A stretch of 64,000 bases of DNA from Gammaproteobacteria bacterium (GCA_013373545.1 JABXHQ010000103.1:27964-91963), one strand, 5' to 3'. Shown: positions 52,674-63,748, counted from the first letter of the stretch. A program made the numbers and translations. Notes: generated from the letters alone by a model not told the origin.

Positions 52674-53465
52674 ATGTATCGCACAGTCATAATGTTCATT
52701 GTTAGTTGTTGTTTGTTAGCTTGTGTGGTTTCGCCAACTGGGCGCAAGCAGGTACTGTTTTATTCCGACGATGATATGAGTCAGATGGGCAGTGCCGCCT
52801 ATGACCAAATCAAGCAACAACAGGAACAGGTGCAAGATAGCCGGACTCTCGCTTACGTTACCTGTGTGACCAAACGTTTAACGCCGCACCTACCACGCGA
52901 ATTTCAGTCAATTCAATGGGAGGTTAACGTATTTAAAGATGAGTCGGCGAATGCCTTTGCCTTGCCGGGCGGTAAGATAGGGGTGAACTCTGGCATGCTG
53001 GCGCTCGCGGATAACCCTGATATGCTCGCAGCCGTGATTGGTCATGAGATCGGCCATGTATGGGCGCAACATGGTAATGCGCGGATGAGCAAAAACGCCT
53101 TGATGCAGGTTGGCTTGGCTGCGGCTGCGATTGCCGCAGGTGAACAAACCCCAGAAACTGAAATGGCCTTAGCTGCACTTGGTTTAGCTGGACAGGGCGT
53201 TGTGTTGGCATACAGTCGTAAACATGAAACCGAAGCGGATGAGTTGGGATTGCAGCTAATGGCAAAGGGGGGATTTGATCCGCAGCAAGCGATTGAGCTG
53301 TGGCGTAAAATGGCTGCTAAAGGCGGTTCACAAATGCCCGAGTTCTTATCCACGCACCCTAAGGAAAGCACTCGGATCAAAGACCTCCAAGGTGAGCTTC
53401 CACGAATATTGCCGTTTTATCAAGCGGCTATTGCTAAGGGCAAACCGACACCTTGTCGCCGGTAA
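52674..53465 (+). CDS. M48-family metalloprotease lipoprotein (LoiP/YcaL-like)
   Basis: 263 residues. The lipoprotein signal ends SCCLLAC. The zinc protease motif is VIGHEIGHVWAQH, with the third ligand glutamate in ETEADELGLQLM. FALPGGKIGVNSGML and FLSTHPKESTRI are standard for the family. It should face the periplasm and act in quality control of outer-membrane proteins. AGGAC precedes the ATG. Confidence 0.9.
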   Translation: MYRTVIMFIVSCCLLACVVSPTGRKQVLFYSDDDMSQMGSAAYDQIKQQQEQVQDSRTLAYVTCVTKRLTPHLPREFQSIQWEVNVFKDESANAFALPGGKIGVNSGMLALADNPDMLAAVIGHEIGHVWAQHGNARMSKNALMQVGLAAAAIAAGEQTPETEMALAALGLAGQGVVLAYSRKHETEADELGLQLMAKGGFDPQQAIELWRKMAAKGGSQMPEFLSTHPKESTRIKDLQGELPRILPFYQAAIAKGKPTPCRR

Positions 53466-53621
53466 CTAGCAATAGCGATGCGCGTCGCTGCGTAATAGCT
53501 TCAAACCGTTCCTTGTTAGCGTTATAGCAAAAAGTTTGGCCAGCATAGCTGGCCATTCGTTCAGGCCAACCCCTTATTTCTTTATGCTCGACTCTTAATT
53601 CATAATTTAGGGTCTCGCGCA

Positions 53622-55505
53622 ATGTTAGCTAACCTCTTACAGGAGTTTGCTGCGCCTTTAAGTAAAGAGCAGGTGAACAAGTTTAAAGAAGCCTTGGGCG
53701 ATTTGTCATTAGAACAAGTCAATTGGCTAAGTGGGTACCTTGCTGGTATTGCGGCAACCGGTGCCGCTGCCGGTATAAATGACATTCGATCGGTCGTTGG
53801 CCCGCAATCGGCGTTCGCACCCGATCCGCTAAGTGCATTGAGTTCGCAAACCCAAGCTCAGCCGGCACAGGTCTCCAGTGATATTACCCAATCGACGATT
53901 TTATATGGATCGCAAACTGGGAATGCAAAAGGCGTTGCGCAGCAGCTAAAGAAGCAGCTTGAGCAAGCTGATATTGCTGCCGAATTAATCGACTTAGCGG
54001 ACTTTAATCCAAAGCAAATAAAAAAACTCACCCGAGTATTTCTAATTGTTAGCACCCATGGTGAGGGCGAGCCTCCGGATGACGCGGTTGAGTTTTATGA
54101 CTTTATGCACAGCAAAAAGGTCAGTGATTTAAGCCAATTAGAATTTGCAGTGCTGGCGCTCGGAGACTCGAGCTATGAACATTTTTGCCAAACCGGGAAA
54201 GACTTTGAAGCTGCGTTTGAAGCTGCGGGAGCTAGTAAGCTGTTTGCCCGCATTGATTGCGATGTCGATTATCAAGGTGACAGTGAGCGTTGGCAACAGG
54301 CTATTCAGGAACACTTGCAAGCGAATCGCTCGAATTTGAACTCAAGCGACACTCAAGCGACACCGCAACTCAGTATTGTTGAGCGAGAGCCAAGCGTCGA
54401 TAAGTTTAATCCTTTAAGCGCAGAAGTAATTGATGTTGTGGCCATTTCTGCTAGTGATGCCAACAAGCAAACCTTTCATGTTGAAATCGATCTAGCGAAC
54501 AGCGGTCTACAATATCAACCTGGCGATACTCTCGGTATATGGCCAATTAATTCAAAGGAGCTCGTAACTGAAGTTATCGCACGGTTGGGGGCAAATGGAG
54601 ATGAACTCGTTACCACCAAGAAAGGTGCGATTCGACTATTTGATTGTTTGCAGAATGAACGTGAATTAACTCAAGTATCGCCAGGTTTTATAAGCTGGTT
54701 GGCAAAAGTCGCGCAAGATAATTCTTTGCTTGAAATATCACAAAACCCGAGCCAGCTTAAAGCACTGATCCAACGTAGTCAGATACCTGACCTATTGGAG
54801 CAATTTCCGTGTCAAATTGACGTGCAAGAATTTGTTGAACAACTGCGGGCAATAACGCCGCGCCTTTATTCAATTGCCAGCAGTCAAGCCGAAGTAGAAG
54901 ACGAAGTGCACCTGACTGTGGGTCTAGTCGCGAACGAGCAAACGAGCAAAGTACGTTTTGGCGCCGCGAGTGCCTACTTAGCAAGTTTAACCGCAGGGGA
55001 TAGCGTTAAGGTATTCATTGAGAGTAATAAACACTTTCGCTTGCCCGACGATCCAAGCACTCCAATTGTAATGATTGGTGCAGGAACGGGAATTGCGCCA
55101 TATCGTGGATTTATGCAACAGCGCGAGCATAGCCGCGGGCCGTTAGGCGAAAGCTGGCTGTTCTTCGGAAATCAACATTTTAGTGCTGACTTTTTATATC
55201 AGTTGGAGTGGCAGCAATACTTGAAAAAAGGTGTGTTGAGTCATATCGAACTTGCTTTTTCTCGAGATCAAAAGGAAAAAGTTTATGTTCAAGATCGCAT
55301 GTTAGAGCAAGCGGATAAATTATATGAGTTACTAGAGAGTGGGGCGCACTTCTATTTGTGTGGTGATCAACAGCGTTTAGCAAAATCTGTTGAGGAAGCT
55401 CTAGTATCGATCATTGAAAAGCATGGTCAATTGTCCAGCGAAGCAGCTATCAATTATTTAAATGACCTTAAGAAACAAGGTCGCTACCAAAAGGATGTTT
55501 ACTGA
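53622..55505 (+). CDS. cysJ: Sulfite reductase flavoprotein CysJ
   Basis: 627 residues. An N-terminal helical segment precedes the flavodoxin domain ([30 protein letters not shown]; about 88-230). The FAD domain (LYSIASSQ) and NADPH-binding domain ([17 protein letters not shown]) follow, ending RYQKDVY. It passes electrons from NADPH to CysI. Its stop overlaps the cysI start by 1 base. CysB, encoded 23 kb upstream, is the expected activator. Confidence 0.95.
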   Translation: MLANLLQEFAAPLSKEQVNKFKEALGDLSLEQVNWLSGYLAGIAATGAAAGINDIRSVVGPQSAFAPDPLSALSSQTQAQPAQVSSDITQSTILYGSQTGNAKGVAQQLKKQLEQADIAAELIDLADFNPKQIKKLTRVFLIVSTHGEGEPPDDAVEFYDFMHSKKVSDLSQLEFAVLALGDSSYEHFCQTGKDFEAAFEAAGASKLFARIDCDVDYQGDSERWQQAIQEHLQANRSNLNSSDTQATPQLSIVEREPSVDKFNPLSAEVIDVVAISASDANKQTFHVEIDLANSGLQYQPGDTLGIWPINSKELVTEVIARLGANGDELVTTKKGAIRLFDCLQNERELTQVSPGFISWLAKVAQDNSLLEISQNPSQLKALIQRSQIPDLLEQFPCQIDVQEFVEQLRAITPRLYSIASSQAEVEDEVHLTVGLVANEQTSKVRFGAASAYLASLTAGDSVKVFIESNKHFRLPDDPSTPIVMIGAGTGIAPYRGFMQQREHSRGPLGESWLFFGNQHFSADFLYQLEWQQYLKKGVLSHIELAFSRDQKEKVYVQDRMLEQADKLYELLESGAHFYLCGDQQRLAKSVEEALVSIIEKHGQLSSEAAINYLNDLKKQGRYQKDVY

Positions 55506-57280
55506 TGTCACGCAAAGCACCTGACTCTCATTTGATTAGTTATTTAGAGTTCGATGAATTGCCGAGTAACTTAGCAAAAAATGAGTACATAAAAGATAAT
55601 AGCGGCTACTTGAGAGGTTCTATTGAGCAAAGCTTAGCGAATCCAGTAACCGGACAAGTGGCAGAAGACGATCAACAGTTAATTAAGTTTCATGGTATTT
55701 ATCAGCAAGATGATCGTGATCTGCGAAATGAACGTCGTAAGCAAAAGTTGGAACCTTTGTATAGTTTCATGTTACGCGCTCGTGTGCCTGGTGGAATTGC
55801 AACTCCCAGTCAATGGCTAACAATGGATAAAATTGCGTCTTCATATGGTAACGACACAATTCGCTTGACGACGCGCCAAGCATTTCAATTACATGGGATC
55901 GTAAAGCGAAATCTAAGACCGACCATGCAAGCGATGGATGATGTTTTATTGGATGCAATTGCAGCCTGTGGTGATGTTAATCGTAATGTAATGTGTAATC
56001 CTAATCCGGTAGAAAGTCGCGCACACTTTGAAGTCTATCAATGGGCAAAAAAAATTAGTGAGCATTTGTTACCGAATACGCGAGCCTATCATGAAATTTG
56101 GTTGAATGGAGACAAGTATCCACTCAAACAAGATGTTAACGCGATTCATGAGCCTGTTTACGGTAAACATTATCTACCACGTAAATTTAAGACTGTTGTT
56201 GCGATTCCTCCGTATAACGATGTCGATATTTATGCGCATGATTTAGGATTCATCGCCATTATTGAAAACGGTCAATTACAAGGTTTCAATGTAACTGTGG
56301 GTGGTGGCATGGGAATGACCCATGGTGATAAAGACACACGTCCCTATTTAGCACAAGTCATTGGTTTTTGTTTTCCTCAGCAAGTATTAGCGGTCGCTGA
56401 ACAGGTGGTGAAAATTCAGCGCGATTATGGTAATCGTGTTGAGCGTCGGCTTGCGCGCTTTAAATATACAATTGCTGCAAGAGGCATTGAATGGTTTAAG
56501 CAAGAATTGAATCAACGACTGGGCTATAAATTAATGAATGCGCAACCGTTTGAGTTTACCAGTAACAGCGATCGATATGGATGGATCAAAGGATTCGATG
56601 GTCGCTGGCATCTTAATCTCTATATTGAAAACGGCCGCATCAAAGATGAAGGTGATTACCGGTTACGAACTGGGTTGCGTGAGATCGCCAAAATTCATCG
56701 CGGTGATTTTCGATTAACAGCTAACCAAAACTTAATTATTGCTAACATAACCGAACAGCAAAAGCCGGAGATTGAGCAAATCATTGCCGCTCACAACCTT
56801 AAAGTTGGTTCTGAAGTGTCTCAGTTACGTCGACATGCAATGGCCTGTGTTAGCTTGCCAACGTGTTCACTAGGCATGGCTGAAGCAGAGCGGTATCTTC
56901 CCAGCTTGCTCGACAAGATTGAAGGCCTATTAAGTAAGTACGAGTTATCTGAACATCCGATTACTATTCGGATGACAGGTTGTCCAAATGGCTGTGCAAG
57001 ACCTTACATATCTGAAATTGGCTTGGTCGGCAAAGGCCCTGGTCGCTATAACCTATATTTAGGTGCTGGCCATCATGGACAAAGGCTCGGTGTTGTCTAT
57101 CGCGACAACATTACCGAAGCTGAAATCTTGGTCATTTTGGACGAACTGTTAGCTCGCTATCGAACGGAGCGAGAAGACGGAGAGTTCTTTGGTGACTTTT
57201 TAATTCGAACCGGAATTGTGGTACCCACTGATAGCGCTCAGGATTTTCATTTAGAGCTGCAAAGTGCCCAAGCCAGTTAA
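55505..57280 (+). CDS. cysI: Sulfite reductase haemoprotein CysI
   Basis: 591 residues. Sirohaem/[4Fe-4S] cysteines are in [16 protein letters not shown] (near 448 and 454) and [12 protein letters not shown] (near 493 and 497). [18 protein letters not shown] and [19 protein letters not shown] are also conserved. It reduces sulfite to sulfide. It is translated by coupling to cysJ. Confidence 0.96.
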   Translation: MSRKAPDSHLISYLEFDELPSNLAKNEYIKDNSGYLRGSIEQSLANPVTGQVAEDDQQLIKFHGIYQQDDRDLRNERRKQKLEPLYSFMLRARVPGGIATPSQWLTMDKIASSYGNDTIRLTTRQAFQLHGIVKRNLRPTMQAMDDVLLDAIAACGDVNRNVMCNPNPVESRAHFEVYQWAKKISEHLLPNTRAYHEIWLNGDKYPLKQDVNAIHEPVYGKHYLPRKFKTVVAIPPYNDVDIYAHDLGFIAIIENGQLQGFNVTVGGGMGMTHGDKDTRPYLAQVIGFCFPQQVLAVAEQVVKIQRDYGNRVERRLARFKYTIAARGIEWFKQELNQRLGYKLMNAQPFEFTSNSDRYGWIKGFDGRWHLNLYIENGRIKDEGDYRLRTGLREIAKIHRGDFRLTANQNLIIANITEQQKPEIEQIIAAHNLKVGSEVSQLRRHAMACVSLPTCSLGMAEAERYLPSLLDKIEGLLSKYELSEHPITIRMTGCPNGCARPYISEIGLVGKGPGRYNLYLGAGHHGQRLGVVYRDNITEAEILVILDELLARYRTEREDGEFFGDFLIRTGIVVPTDSAQDFHLELQSAQAS

Positions 57281-57309
57281 TGATTTTTATTAGTAAATGA
57301 GTTGCGATT

Positions 57310-58041
57310 ATGAGCTTAAATTGTGTTGCCAATAATCTGTGTGATGGTGCTTCTCAAACGTTTGACTTTATCGCGGCTAACGAAAAGTTAGCCGCTCGTT
57401 CAGCGATTGAGAGAATCGAGTGGGCACTGCAAAACTTGCCAGGACCTGCTGCGGTAACCTCAAGTTTCGGCGCGCAATCTGCGGTGAGTTTGCATATGTT
57501 TTCGCAAATCAGCCCAGGGATCCCCGTGATATTAATTGATACCGGCTATCTATTCCCAGAAACCTATCAATTTATTGACGCGATGACGCAACGTTTTTCG
57601 CTTAATCTAAAAGTTTATCGTGCTGAACTTAGTCCTGCTTGGCAAGAGGCGCGGTTCGGCGAGTTGTGGAATCAAGGCGTGGCCGGTATTGAGCAGTTTA
57701 ATCAAATGAATAAAGTTGCGCCGCTTAAGCGAGCTCTCGATGAACTCAATATTCAAACATGGTTTGCCGGATTGCGGAGGGAGCAGAGTCGTTCGCGTGA
57801 GACGATTGATTTTCTCCGCCCACAGGAAAGCCGATTTAAACTGCATCCAATTGCCGATTGGACCAATCGCGATCTGCATTTCTATTTAAAACAACACAAG
57901 TTGCCCTATCATCCGCTTTGGGAAAAGGGGTATGTGTCCATTGGTGATGTGCATACCTCACGTCCGCTCGATGCCGATATGACAGAAGAAGAAACGCGTT
58001 ATTTTGGCCTCAAGCGAGAGTGCGGGATCCACGAGATCTAA
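57310..58041 (+). CDS. cysH: Phosphoadenylylsulfate reductase CysH
   Basis: 243 residues. The PP-loop-like [15 protein letters not shown] segment, [13 protein letters not shown] and [13 protein letters not shown] are present. The catalytic cysteine sits in the C-terminal KRECGIHE. The lack of extra cysteine pairs points to the PAPS (thioredoxin-linked, no iron-sulfur cluster) type. It makes sulfite for CysJI and is the last gene of the operon. Confidence 0.95.
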   Translation: MSLNCVANNLCDGASQTFDFIAANEKLAARSAIERIEWALQNLPGPAAVTSSFGAQSAVSLHMFSQISPGIPVILIDTGYLFPETYQFIDAMTQRFSLNLKVYRAELSPAWQEARFGELWNQGVAGIEQFNQMNKVAPLKRALDELNIQTWFAGLRREQSRSRETIDFLRPQESRFKLHPIADWTNRDLHFYLKQHKLPYHPLWEKGYVSIGDVHTSRPLDADMTEEETRYFGLKRECGIHEI

Positions 58042-58116
58042 TTTCCGCCATTTATCCTTGCAAAGCTTTTAACAGGTTGATTAGACTGTAGTTCAATTGA
58101 CTGGTTAGAAGCTTAT

Positions 58117-59196
58117 ATGACGTTATTAATTGTATATTTATTACTCGCAATAGGTGTTTCCTTTATTTGTTCGATTCTGGAGGCGGTATTGCTGTCGGTT
58201 TCGGACTCTTACGTAACAATGTTAAAGTCCGATGGTCATCGTCATGGCGATATATTACGGGCGATGAAAGATGATATCGATAAACCCTTGGCGACTATTT
58301 TAAGTTTGAATACCATTGCGCATACCGTGGGGGCTGCTGGTGTTGGGGCGCAAGCGCAAGTTGTGTTTGGCAATGCTTATCTCAGTGTTACTTCGGCAGT
58401 GCTTACCTTGTTGATTCTAATTTTCTCAGAAATTATTCCGAAAACCCTGGGAGCACGCTATTGGCGACAATTGACCCTTCCTACTGCACGACTGTTACAA
58501 GTTCTGATGATTCTATTAATGCCTCTGGTTTGGTTTTGTTTGCAAATTACTCGGTTGTTGGGCAGTGGAGGGCATAGCATCAGTTTTACACGCGAGGAAT
58601 TTGCCGCAATGGCAGAACGTGGGGCTGAACAAGGGATTTTCGAAGAAAAGGAAGCGCGAGCGGTAAAGAATATGGTGTATTTTCAGTCGCTGCTCGCCAA
58701 AGATGTTATGACGCCGCGCCCGGTGGTCATTTCTTTGGAGCAAAATCAAACCGTAGGTGAAATTATTGACCAGATTGCGAACTTACATTTTTCTCGGTTT
58801 CCAGTATTTAGTGATCATAAAGAAAATATTAAAGGTTATGTTTTAAAAAGTGACTTACTACTCGCTGCTGCCACCGGGTTACGCCAACAAAGGATCTTTG
58901 AACTGCGCCGAGAACTATTGGTGATGATTGATTCAACGCCGTTGAAAGATTTGTTTGATAAATTGATGCAACGGCATGAGCATATAGCGGCGTTGGTTGA
59001 TGAATACGGTGGTTTAAGTGGAATTGTGACCATGGAAGATATTGTCGAGACTATCTTGGGTGAAGAAATTATGGATGAGGTGGACACGATCAAGGACATG
59101 CAGGTGTTAGCGCGAAAGCAATGGCAAAAACGAGCCAAGAGAATTGGGTTGAATACTGAAAATGAGCCGCCAAACGAATTTAGAGAAATCAAATAA
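58117..59196 (+). CDS. CNNM (DUF21) and CBS-pair membrane protein
   Basis: 359 residues. The DUF21 domain with four membrane helices covers about 1-170 (LLLAIGVSFICSILEAVLLSVSDSYV, LSLNTIAHTVGAAGVGAQAQ, SEIIPKTLGARYWR). A CBS pair follows (about 195-315: VMTPRPVVISLEQNQTV, RFPVFSDHKENIKGYVLKSDLL, ALVDEYGGLSGIVTMEDIVETILG). The C-terminal CorC/HlyC domain of larger members is absent. The family acts in divalent cation (magnesium or cobalt) transport. It overlaps the crotonase gene by 1 base. Confidence 0.88.
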   Translation: MTLLIVYLLLAIGVSFICSILEAVLLSVSDSYVTMLKSDGHRHGDILRAMKDDIDKPLATILSLNTIAHTVGAAGVGAQAQVVFGNAYLSVTSAVLTLLILIFSEIIPKTLGARYWRQLTLPTARLLQVLMILLMPLVWFCLQITRLLGSGGHSISFTREEFAAMAERGAEQGIFEEKEARAVKNMVYFQSLLAKDVMTPRPVVISLEQNQTVGEIIDQIANLHFSRFPVFSDHKENIKGYVLKSDLLLAAATGLRQQRIFELRRELLVMIDSTPLKDLFDKLMQRHEHIAALVDEYGGLSGIVTMEDIVETILGEEIMDEVDTIKDMQVLARKQWQKRAKRIGLNTENEPPNEFREIK

Positions 59197-60014
59197 TGAA
59201 TCAAACAGCGGCAAATACTGAAAGCTCAATTTATCAACGCGTGTTGTTAAATATTAACGATGGCATAGCTTACGTTAAATTATCGAGAGCCGATAAACAT
59301 AATGCACTCGATTTAACTATGTTTCGTGCCATTGTTAAAGCGCAACAAACCATTGCCAAAAACCCCAGTGTTAGAGTGGTTATTGTGCATGGTGCGGGTG
59401 AAAGTTTTTGTAGCGGTTTAGATGTGCGGTCGGTCCTAGCGAATCCTTTAACTGGATTGAAGTTGTTATTCAAATGGTTACCAGGTAACGCCAATCTTGC
59501 TCAGCAAGTGAGCGTTGGCTGGCGTCGTCTTAAAGTGCCAGTAATTATGGTTTTACACGGAAATTGCTGGGGTGGGGGAATGCAGATTGCACTTGGAGGT
59601 GATTTTCGAATTGCCGCCAACAATACTTCGCTGTCGATTATGGAAGCACGCTGGGGGCTAATACCTGATATGGGCGGAACCGTGGCGTTACGCGAAAATC
59701 TTGCCGCCGATCATGCAAAAAGGTTAGCAATGACAGCACAAACAATTACCGCAGAGCAGGCACAAGCTATTAATCTTGTCACAGTGATTGCGGATAACCC
59801 AATGCAGGTTGCCAAAGAAATGGCTGACTCGATTATTAATCGTTCGCCCGACGCAATTCGCGAAATTAAACGACTCTGTCAGTCAATCAGTTATTGGCAA
59901 GAGCGCAAAATACTCGCGGCAGAAACCATTAAACAGTTAAAGATTTTGCTAGGGAAAAATCAGAAGATTGCGGTTAAGCGAGAGCAAAAAAACGCTAATA
60001 TACCTTATCGATAA
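59196..60014 (+). CDS. Crotonase/enoyl-CoA hydratase family protein
   Basis: 272 residues. VKLSRADKHNALDLTMFRAI, the oxyanion-hole segment GAGESFCSGLDVRSVL and GNCWGGGMQIALGGDFRIAA, plus MEARWGLIPDMGGTVALRE, are family signatures. The fold and the conserved glutamate of MEARWGLIPD are kept. The exact reaction (hydratase, isomerase or other) cannot be told from the sequence. Confidence 0.85.
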   Translation: MNQTAANTESSIYQRVLLNINDGIAYVKLSRADKHNALDLTMFRAIVKAQQTIAKNPSVRVVIVHGAGESFCSGLDVRSVLANPLTGLKLLFKWLPGNANLAQQVSVGWRRLKVPVIMVLHGNCWGGGMQIALGGDFRIAANNTSLSIMEARWGLIPDMGGTVALRENLAADHAKRLAMTAQTITAEQAQAINLVTVIADNPMQVAKEMADSIINRSPDAIREIKRLCQSISYWQERKILAAETIKQLKILLGKNQKIAVKREQKNANIPYR

Positions 60015-60144
60015 TGAACCGTTTACTGATGAGCTTGTATCAAGTTAGGTGGCAACTGCAGCGCTTTTTTTAACATCAAGCGCTGAATGCCAAATGGTAG
60101 AGCGCTGAGCAATGTTAAACTCAGCGGCAAGAAGGGGCTTTGGG
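60015..60144. other. Intergenic region between crotonase and flgN, with a hairpin
   Basis: CAGCGCTT and AAGCGCTG (about 60057-60083) flank TTTTTAACATC, giving a long-looped hairpin between two convergent genes. It may end transcription from either side. Confidence 0.4.
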
Positions 60145-60627
60145 CTAAGCTTTCGCCGAAGCAATTGTCATGGGTGTCTGCATAGCTTTGCCACGTGCTG
60201 AATAAGTAGTTAGATTATTCGGACGTAGACTTTGCTTAAATATGTTAAGGGTGCGGTCTAAGCTTTTCTGCGAGAGTTCAATAATCCTACCATTGATTTC
60301 ATTTTGAGTTCGACACTTAAACATAATCTCCGCTAGCTTTTTCCACAAAGCAACTAGCCCTTGGTCATGCGCTATTTGTTGTTCAAAAAGTTGATTATGG
60401 TTCCTCAATAAAGGTTTTATTCCTAACACACCGAGTCGTTGAGTTGACGATTTTTCAAGCTCATCGAGTAATTTTGCTTTTTGCTTTAAAACGCTGTCGA
60501 GATTGTCGACCGCTTGCTTCTCCAGTAAGGTTTGTTCACTAGAAAGTTGTTCAAAAAGAGTCTGTGCTAATTGAATTTCATGATTCATTGCGGTCATGAT
60601 AAATTCTTTAATATTGGTTTCTAACAT
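60145..60627 (-). CDS. flgN: Flagellar chaperone FlgN
   Basis: 160 residues, almost all helix, with heptad-like leucines (EIQLAQTLFEQLSSEQTLLE, LDSVLKQKAKLLDELEKSS) and the FlgN end TTYSARGKA. FlgN escorts the hook-filament junction proteins FlgK and FlgL to the export gate. It starts 3 bases after flgM, in the usual flgAMN order. Confidence 0.88.
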   Translation of the reverse strand: MLETNIKEFIMTAMNHEIQLAQTLFEQLSSEQTLLEKQAVDNLDSVLKQKAKLLDELEKSSTQRLGVLGIKPLLRNHNQLFEQQIAHDQGLVALWKKLAEIMFKCRTQNEINGRIIELSQKSLDRTLNIFKQSLRPNNLTTYSARGKAMQTPMTIASAKA

Positions 60628-60630
60628 GGT

Positions 60631-60948
60631 TTATCTCGCTCTACTGTAACCAACTTCAAAGTCGATCATTTTTTTTGCGACGCGTTCGTTTTCAATTTCA
60701 TAGCGCCCATCAGCAATTTTTTCTTTAACCGGATCCACGCGACTGTGATCAACAACTGGTTGTGCCATCATTTGTTGAATCATACTGCCGATAAGCGATG
60801 CTTTTCCGGTAAGCTCAACTGAGTCAGCCGAGCTATCGGTGTCTTCGGTAGCACTATCACTAGAGACTTTTCGTCCTTTGACTTTCTGTGATTGAGTCGA
60901 GTGACTGCTAATCTTTCCTGATGACACTTGTTTAATATCAATTGCCAT
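60631..60948 (-). CDS. flgM: Anti-sigma-28 factor FlgM
   Basis: 105 residues. A disordered N-terminal half is followed by the FlgM helices: DSVELTGKASLIGSMIQQMM and VDPVKEKIADGRYEIENERVAKKMIDFE. FlgM holds FliA (sigma-28) inactive until it is exported through the finished hook. AGGAGG lies 11 bases before the ATG. Confidence 0.9.
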   Translation of the reverse strand: MAIDIKQVSSGKISSHSTQSQKVKGRKVSSDSATEDTDSSADSVELTGKASLIGSMIQQMMAQPVVDHSRVDPVKEKIADGRYEIENERVAKKMIDFEVGYSRAR

Positions 60949-60996
60949 TGCTACTAAAGCCTCCTAATTAAATCTGAACCCTGGCTCTACCCAATC

Positions 60997-61725
60997 TTAA
61001 TGGGCTTTTGACACCATTAAGTTTACGGATACGGTTTTACTTGCAACTACTATTCCACGTATTACACGAGATGAAGTTACGTTTCTAACTCGAACAGCCT
61101 CTCCAAAATGACCATCCTCCAAAGCGAGTCCTTCCATTGAAACCGAGAAAGAGCTACTTTCGGCAGAAACGACTAGCTTGTCGCCTTTACAGACCATGCA
61201 AGCGCTTTTTAGAGCTGCGACTTGTCCGGCGAGCACTTGTTGTTTTAATTGCGAACCAACAATTTGTTCGATTCGCTGCACCGTGGTAACTCGTAATCTA
61301 CTTACTTCTATCGGCTTAACTGTCAAATCTTTAGCAGTAATTACATGGCCGCGCGATAAATTACGCGTAAAGACCACGGTTGGTTGAAAGATTTCAATGG
61401 TGGCTGGAACATAAATATGCCAGCTTTGGTCACCGACACAGCGCACTCCCACAACAGTATTTCCTTTTAAATCAGAGCCTTGAGGAATAAAGCCGGTCAG
61501 TGGGGTAGAGCACTTTTGTAATCGTAACCGTGGATCCACTTGGCCTAAGGCTATTTTAATATTGCTCGATTCGGCGGTATCGAAAGCGGCAGAATAATGT
61601 CCCTTAAGGAAGTTTATTGCCGTTTCCTCGATATTTTTAACCGACTCAATTGCCGGACTCGCAGCCGCCGCGGTTAAGACTTGAGTAACGCCCAATAGTA
61701 ATATTAAAAAATGACTAATTTTCAT
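60997..61725 (-). CDS. flgA: P-ring assembly chaperone FlgA
   Basis: 242 residues with a signal peptide (MKISHFLILLLGVTQVLTAAAA). The SAF domain starts near VFTRNLSRGHVITAKDL, and the C-terminal ChapFlgA domain has QVAALKSACMVCKGDKLVV and GEAVRVRNVTSSRVIRGIV. It works in the periplasm in P-ring formation around the flagellar rod. The genes flgA, flgM and flgN form a minus-strand operon. Confidence 0.92.
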   Translation of the reverse strand: MKISHFLILLLGVTQVLTAAAASPAIESVKNIEETAINFLKGHYSAAFDTAESSNIKIALGQVDPRLRLQKCSTPLTGFIPQGSDLKGNTVVGVRCVGDQSWHIYVPATIEIFQPTVVFTRNLSRGHVITAKDLTVKPIEVSRLRVTTVQRIEQIVGSQLKQQVLAGQVAALKSACMVCKGDKLVVSAESSSFSVSMEGLALEDGHFGEAVRVRNVTSSRVIRGIVVASKTVSVNLMVSKAH

Positions 61726-61970
61726 AAGGTTGAGCCAATTTATTGAGGTTTAGTTGTAAAAATAAATTTGTCGCAAATCATCAGTTTTGGACTATTCTTA
61801 GTGGTAGCTTCGTTGTTCCAGAAATAGCAATACTGATGTTTCGGAAGATATCTTTGCAATGAGTGTGCCGTTTTTTACTAGCAAGCCGCCAAGGCCGGTC
61901 GAAATCATCAGCACAATAGATTTTGTTTGAGTTTACTACTCATCATTTTAAAGGCAGTCGGGGGAACCTA

Positions 61971-62897
61971 ATGTCCAGTATTTTAGATAGTGTCAATCAG
62001 CGTACTCAAATGGTTGGGCAGAATCGCCTTGAGCTTCTGCTATTCAAGCTAAGAGGGCGCCAGGTATACGGCATTAATGTGTTTAAAGTACGTGAGGTAC
62101 TGCAGTGTCCAGAATTGACGCAGTTGCCACAACGACATGCGGTTGTTCGTGGGGTCGCTCACATTCGTGGTCAGACGATATCGGTAATGGATTTGAGCTT
62201 GGCGACGGGTGGGCCTCCATTGGAGAATATTCAAAATTGTTTTGTCATTATTGCTGAGTACAACCGAGCGGTACAAGGATTCCTAGTCAGTTCGGTAGAG
62301 CGAATTGTGAATATGAACTGGGGGGATATCCACCCACCACCAAAGGGCAGTGGGCGCGATCACTACTTGACCGCGGTTACCGAAATTGACAAGCAGTTAG
62401 TTGAAATCATCGATGTAGAAAAAATTCTGGCCGAGATCACGCCAGCCAATGAAATTGTGTCGCAAGCGGTTATTGAGAAAACCGCAGGTAAAGAGCCTGA
62501 AGATAAAATTGTTTTGGTTGCTGATGACTCCTCGGTCGCTCGCAATCAAATTAAACGTACCGTTGAACAGCTCGGGATGAAAGTCGTTACCAAGAAGGAT
62601 GGTAGAGAAGCGCTTGATTACTTAAAAGACCTTATTGATGAAGGCAAACGGGTTAATGATGAAATTTTGTTATTGATTTCAGATATTGAGATGCCTGAGA
62701 TGGACGGCTATACACTTACGGCTGAAATTCGCGGCAATGATCAACTCAAAGGTCTTTGGGTCTTGTTGCATACTTCACTTAGCGGTGTTTTTAATCAGGC
62801 AATGGTGCAAAAAGTTGGGGCGAATGATTTTATTCCAAAATTTAATCCCGATGAGTTGGCCAGCTGTGTGCAAAAACGTTTGGAAAATCAAGATTAA
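61971..62897 (+). CDS. cheV: Chemotaxis protein CheV
   Basis: 308 residues from ATG 61971. The CheW-like coupling domain (about 15-165: LLLFKLRGRQVYGINVFKVREVL, VRGVAHIRGQTISVMDL) is fused to a receiver domain (about 180-305: IVLVADDSSVARNQIKR, LLISDIEMPEMDGYTLTAEIR, DFIPKFNPDEL). CheV couples receptors to CheA and tunes the signal by its own phosphorylation. An in-frame TTG at 61923 is upstream but less likely. It is divergent from flgA and 20 bases before cheR. Confidence 0.93.
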   Translation: MSSILDSVNQRTQMVGQNRLELLLFKLRGRQVYGINVFKVREVLQCPELTQLPQRHAVVRGVAHIRGQTISVMDLSLATGGPPLENIQNCFVIIAEYNRAVQGFLVSSVERIVNMNWGDIHPPPKGSGRDHYLTAVTEIDKQLVEIIDVEKILAEITPANEIVSQAVIEKTAGKEPEDKIVLVADDSSVARNQIKRTVEQLGMKVVTKKDGREALDYLKDLIDEGKRVNDEILLLISDIEMPEMDGYTLTAEIRGNDQLKGLWVLLHTSLSGVFNQAMVQKVGANDFIPKFNPDELASCVQKRLENQD

Positions 62898-62917
62898 ATA
62901 AGGGAGTTTCGTCGTCG

Positions 62918-63748
62918 ATGATGATATCTGCGGACGAGTATCAAGCCTTTCGAGATCTTCTAAACGCTAAGACCGGAATTCTGCTAGGCGATAACAAGCA
63001 ATACTTGGTGTCGAGCCGTTTGACGGCGTATATGAAAGAGTTGCAAGTGGAGTCTTTCTCGGACCTTATTAACAAAATTAAGCAGCCATTCAACGAAGCC
63101 ATTCTGCAACAAGTTATCGATCGAATGACGACTAATGAAACGTTATGGTTTCGGGATAGTTTTCCATTTGAATATTTGTTAAAGCACATTTTGCCTGAGT
63201 TCAAAGCGCAAAATAAGTCCCGCGTTAACATCTGGTGCGCGGCATGTTCTTCTGGACAAGAACCTTATTCGATTGCGATGGCTATCGATGAAGCCAATAA
63301 CGGTGTTATGCGCGGAAAACTGCCTCTGCAAATTGACATTATGGCAACCGACATATCTTCGCGCATGTTACAGCAAGCAAAGAATGGCGAGTACCAATCG
63401 TTAGAAGTCACCCGAGGCCTTTCGCCACAGCGCCTGCAACAGTATTTTGAGCAAGCCAGCGACAATAGTTATGTGATTAAACCTAGCTTACGCAATAAAG
63501 TGCGTTTTAGTACGTTAAACCTAATGACCACGCCGTATCGCATAGGAGCCCAGTGCGATATCATTTTTTGCCGCAATGTTCTGATCTATTTCTCCGCTGA
63601 ATTAAAAGTTAAAGTGATTGAAGCGCTAGCTGACTGCTTAAAGCCCGGAGGTTATCTATTTCTTGGTGCTTCAGAGTCTATGCCTCCAGCCATTAAAGCT
63701 TTTGAAATGGTTCGCTGCAATCCGGGTTTAGCCTATCGAAAGCGGTAA
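62918..63748 (+). CDS. cheR: Chemotaxis methyltransferase CheR
   Basis: 276 residues. The helical N-terminal domain (YQAFRDLLNAKTGILLGDNK) and the SAM-binding domain (VNIWCAACSSGQEPYSIAMA, IMATDISSRMLQQAKNGEY, IIFCRNVLIYFSAELK, GGYLFLGASESM) are complete. It methylates chemoreceptor glutamates. AAGGGAG lies 11 bases upstream. cheV-cheR-flgB is a standard order in polarly flagellated gammaproteobacteria. Confidence 0.94.
   Translation: MMISADEYQAFRDLLNAKTGILLGDNKQYLVSSRLTAYMKELQVESFSDLINKIKQPFNEAILQQVIDRMTTNETLWFRDSFPFEYLLKHILPEFKAQNKSRVNIWCAACSSGQEPYSIAMAIDEANNGVMRGKLPLQIDIMATDISSRMLQQAKNGEYQSLEVTRGLSPQRLQQYFEQASDNSYVIKPSLRNKVRFSTLNLMTTPYRIGAQCDIIFCRNVLIYFSAELKVKVIEALADCLKPGGYLFLGASESMPPAIKAFEMVRCNPGLAYRKR

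Noticed and set aside
60015..60240. Open frame of about 60 codons on the minus strand overlapping the flgN end
   Set aside because: It lies in another frame of flgN, has no start codon with a ribosome site and matches no known family; judged chance.
61838..61858. Sigma-54-like GG...TTGC sequence upstream of cheV
   Set aside because: GG and GC are 11 bases apart instead of 10, and the TGGC element is incomplete.
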